DNA of 64,000 bases. It comes from UBA4417 sp031550085 (lineage in GTDB: Bacteria > Bacteroidota > Bacteroidia > Bacteroidales > UBA4417). The notes below the pieces were generated by a model, which made no database searches, was not told the DNA's origin, and saw only the letters and a list, made by a program, of their open reading frames with translations. A program made the position numbers and the translations under genes. This document shows positions 62,686 to 64,000 of the stretch, piece after piece. Numbering within the stretch: the stretch's first letter is position 1; each line of letters begins with the position of its first letter. The stretch covers positions 31,679-95,678 of the forward strand of contig JAVBOY010000030.1 of assembly GCA_031550085.1 (NCBI GenBank), read 5' to 3'.

Positions 62686-62794
62686 GTCTTACCTGCCACG
62701 AATGAACTTTTTGCTCGTGTCCGGTATTTATTTAATACGGAATATTGCGTTTTTGGAATTTTGTATTTTTATTTTAGCTCCCCATTTTACATCT

Positions 62795-63835
62795 ATGCTT
62801 TCACCTCTTTACAGTCATTTATTAATTCCCTTCCTGATCGCTATTTTTTTGGGTATCAATATGGGCGGCAGCGGCACGGCGCCTTCGTTTTCGGCGGCTT
62901 ACGGGGCCAATATTATCCGTAAATCGTTTATACCCGGATTGTTTGGTGTTATGGTGTTTTTGGGCGCCATGCTTGCGGGGAAAAAGACGGCCACCACCGT
63001 CGGATCGGAGTTGATGGACCCGCAGTTTCTAACTTTTACAACCACTTCCATTGTCTTGTTTTCGGTTTCCATTGCGTTGCTGATTTCCAACTTGCTGGGA
63101 GTTCCCCAGTCGACGAGCCAAACCACGGTATTTGCCATCGCAGCGCCTGCCATTTACTTTAGCAAATTGAATTCGCACAAACTTTTCTTCCAGGTGCTTC
63201 CTACCTGGTTTGTGATGCCGTTGGCGGCTTTTATCCTGTGTTTTATCATCGGGAAATATATTTACAAGCCGCTCCGGCGGCGGGGATACACCATTTCGAA
63301 GGCCTTTCTCGAAAATCCTGTGGTGGATGTATTGATCATCATCATGTCCTGTTATGTGGCTTTTTCCCTTGGCTCGAACAATGTGGCGAATGCCGTGGGG
63401 CCGATTACGATGATGACCGTGAATGAACTGGATATTGTTCCTTCGGCCGTAAACTTCAAGTTGCTGGTCATTATGGGAACGCTGATCGTAGCACCCAGCT
63501 TCGGCATCGGCAGTTCGATCCTGGGGCATAAAGTGCTGAAAAAAACGGGAAAAGAAATCGTCCTGTTCGGGAAGTTGGAAGCCATCATCATTGCCTTTGT
63601 TTCGGCCAGCCTGTTGCTGGCGGCATCGGTTTCGAAAGGAATTCCCACTTCGTTGGTACAAATCAACGTAGGTGCCATTTTGGGAATCGGCGTTGCCAAG
63701 CTCGGTTTTGGGAATATTTTCAAGCGCACCCAGATCAACCAGTTTTTCCTGCTGTGGATTGTCAGCCCGCTGATTGCCTTTTCCCTGACTTTTGGTTTGA
63801 TTTACCTGACGGATGTTTTCCAGATTACGTTTTAG
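62795..63835 (+). CDS. PiT-family inorganic phosphate transporter
   Basis: The 346-residue membrane protein starts at ATG 62795 (MLSPLYSHLLIPFLIAIFLG). PiT proteins have an inverted duplication; both signature copies are seen: NMGGSGTAPSFSAAYGANI near 20 and LGSNNVANAVGPI near 195. About ten membrane segments are present. The more usual GANDxxN motif is altered to NMGGSG in the first copy. An upstream open frame to 62630 has no family similarity. It is followed by an insertion sequence. Confidence 0.88.
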   Translation: MLSPLYSHLLIPFLIAIFLGINMGGSGTAPSFSAAYGANIIRKSFIPGLFGVMVFLGAMLAGKKTATTVGSELMDPQFLTFTTTSIVLFSVSIALLISNLLGVPQSTSQTTVFAIAAPAIYFSKLNSHKLFFQVLPTWFVMPLAAFILCFIIGKYIYKPLRRRGYTISKAFLENPVVDVLIIIMSCYVAFSLGSNNVANAVGPITMMTVNELDIVPSAVNFKLLVIMGTLIVAPSFGIGSSILGHKVLKKTGKEIVLFGKLEAIIIAFVSASLLLAASVSKGIPTSLVQINVGAILGIGVAKLGFGNIFKRTQINQFFLLWIVSPLIAFSLTFGLIYLTDVFQITF

Positions 63836-63885
63836 GAACGAGAAAAGTAAACAAGTAGACTATGTCGTGTTAACACATAATTTCA

Positions 63886-63893
63886 TATCTTTG
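63886..63893 (+). promoter_or_regulatory. -7 element of the transposase promoter
   Basis: TATCTTTG matches the consensus, 14 bases before the ATG. Confidence 0.55.
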
Positions 63894-63907
63894 CAAAAAA
63901 TGACAAT

Positions 63908-64000
63908 ATGAAATTAACGGAAGAGCAATACGGTACAATTGCGGAATATTTCCCGATCCAACGCGGTAACGTAAGTTTAAGCAATTTGGAGGTTTTAAAC
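63908..64000 (+). CDS. IS5-like transposase, N-terminal 31 codons
   Basis: The frame starts MKLTEEQYGTIAEYFPIQRG and is open to the right edge. This is the N-terminal start of IS5-family transposases (the DUF4096-like region), with a Gln-Arg-Gly-Asn motif near residue 18. The DDE catalytic core is outside the window. Confidence 0.7.
   Translation, partial: MKLTEEQYGTIAEYFPIQRGNVSLSNLEVLN

Larger units (their letters stand above)
62246..62794. other. 549-bp spacer with several repeats
   Basis: No gene is visible. It holds the methyltransferase promoter, a hairpin GAGACTC/GAGTCTC (62386-62412), a 98-bp inverted-repeat element (62489-62586), and three 10-bp repeats (62656-62685). Confidence 0.65.
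63858..64000 (+). mobile_element. Left end of an IS5-like insertion sequence (cut by the edge)
   Basis: A transposase begins at 63908. Upstream, GTGTTAACAC (63867-63876) is a perfect palindrome that probably lies in or near the terminal repeat. The left border is estimated; the element continues past the right edge. Confidence 0.55.

Overview
The window is chromosomal DNA of a Bacteroidota bacterium, most likely from the order Bacteroidales. Three lines of evidence agree. Many genes are preceded by the Bacteroidota -7 element TAnnTTTG, with Shine-Dalgarno sequences mostly absent. There are type IX secretion (T9SS) cargo proteins and the gliding lipoprotein GldH. The left end carries peptide precursors that look like the GG-Bacteroidales leader-peptide family. 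No species can be named from the sequence alone.

Left end (1-3.5 kb, minus strand): a candidate ribosomally made, modified peptide (RiPP) locus. Two small precursors share a KIKLTDL leader start and a four-cysteine core. They are followed by a CPBP intramembrane protease with an added TonB-C-like tail and by a radical SAM/SPASM maturase. The locus continues beyond the left edge, and no exporter is visible. About 1 kb without a convincing gene follows, holding a strong hairpin and a possible small RNA.

4.5-23.6 kb is mostly housekeeping: queA, tatC, a PspC/LiaF-like envelope-stress pair, kup, then the minus-strand run holB-ricT-gldH-PBP1A-flippase-like gene, a secreted endonuclease/exonuclease/phosphatase, agmatinase, topA and a DEAD-box helicase. 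24-41 kb mixes secreted proteins (M6 protease, a repeat-rich T9SS protein, a PNGase F-like protein) with pyrC, sucD, miaA, a TPR signalling protein, yebC and a tRNA-Val(GAC). It ends in a 0.7 kb repeat-rich spacer.

41.5-47 kb is an accessory stretch: AT-rich secreted proteins of unknown function, a shared 28-bp repeat, a GNAT/YoaP protein and a lipoprotein serine hydrolase. 47.2-51.3 kb holds pheS and the translation cluster rplM-rpsI-rpsB-tsf, with structured leaders. 51.4-55.8 kb carries ispF, a RecD-like helicase and a TamL-like outer-membrane assembly lipoprotein. A tRNA-Val(TAC) with a nearly ideal promoter follows, with what may be a tiny integrase remnant behind it.

56-64 kb holds a DUF4932-like putative metalloprotease, a DUF6873-like protein, sufS, an AT-rich TdeIII-type restriction endonuclease with its methyltransferase, a spacer with an inverted-repeat element, a PiT phosphate transporter, and the first 31 codons of an IS5-like transposase cut by the right edge.
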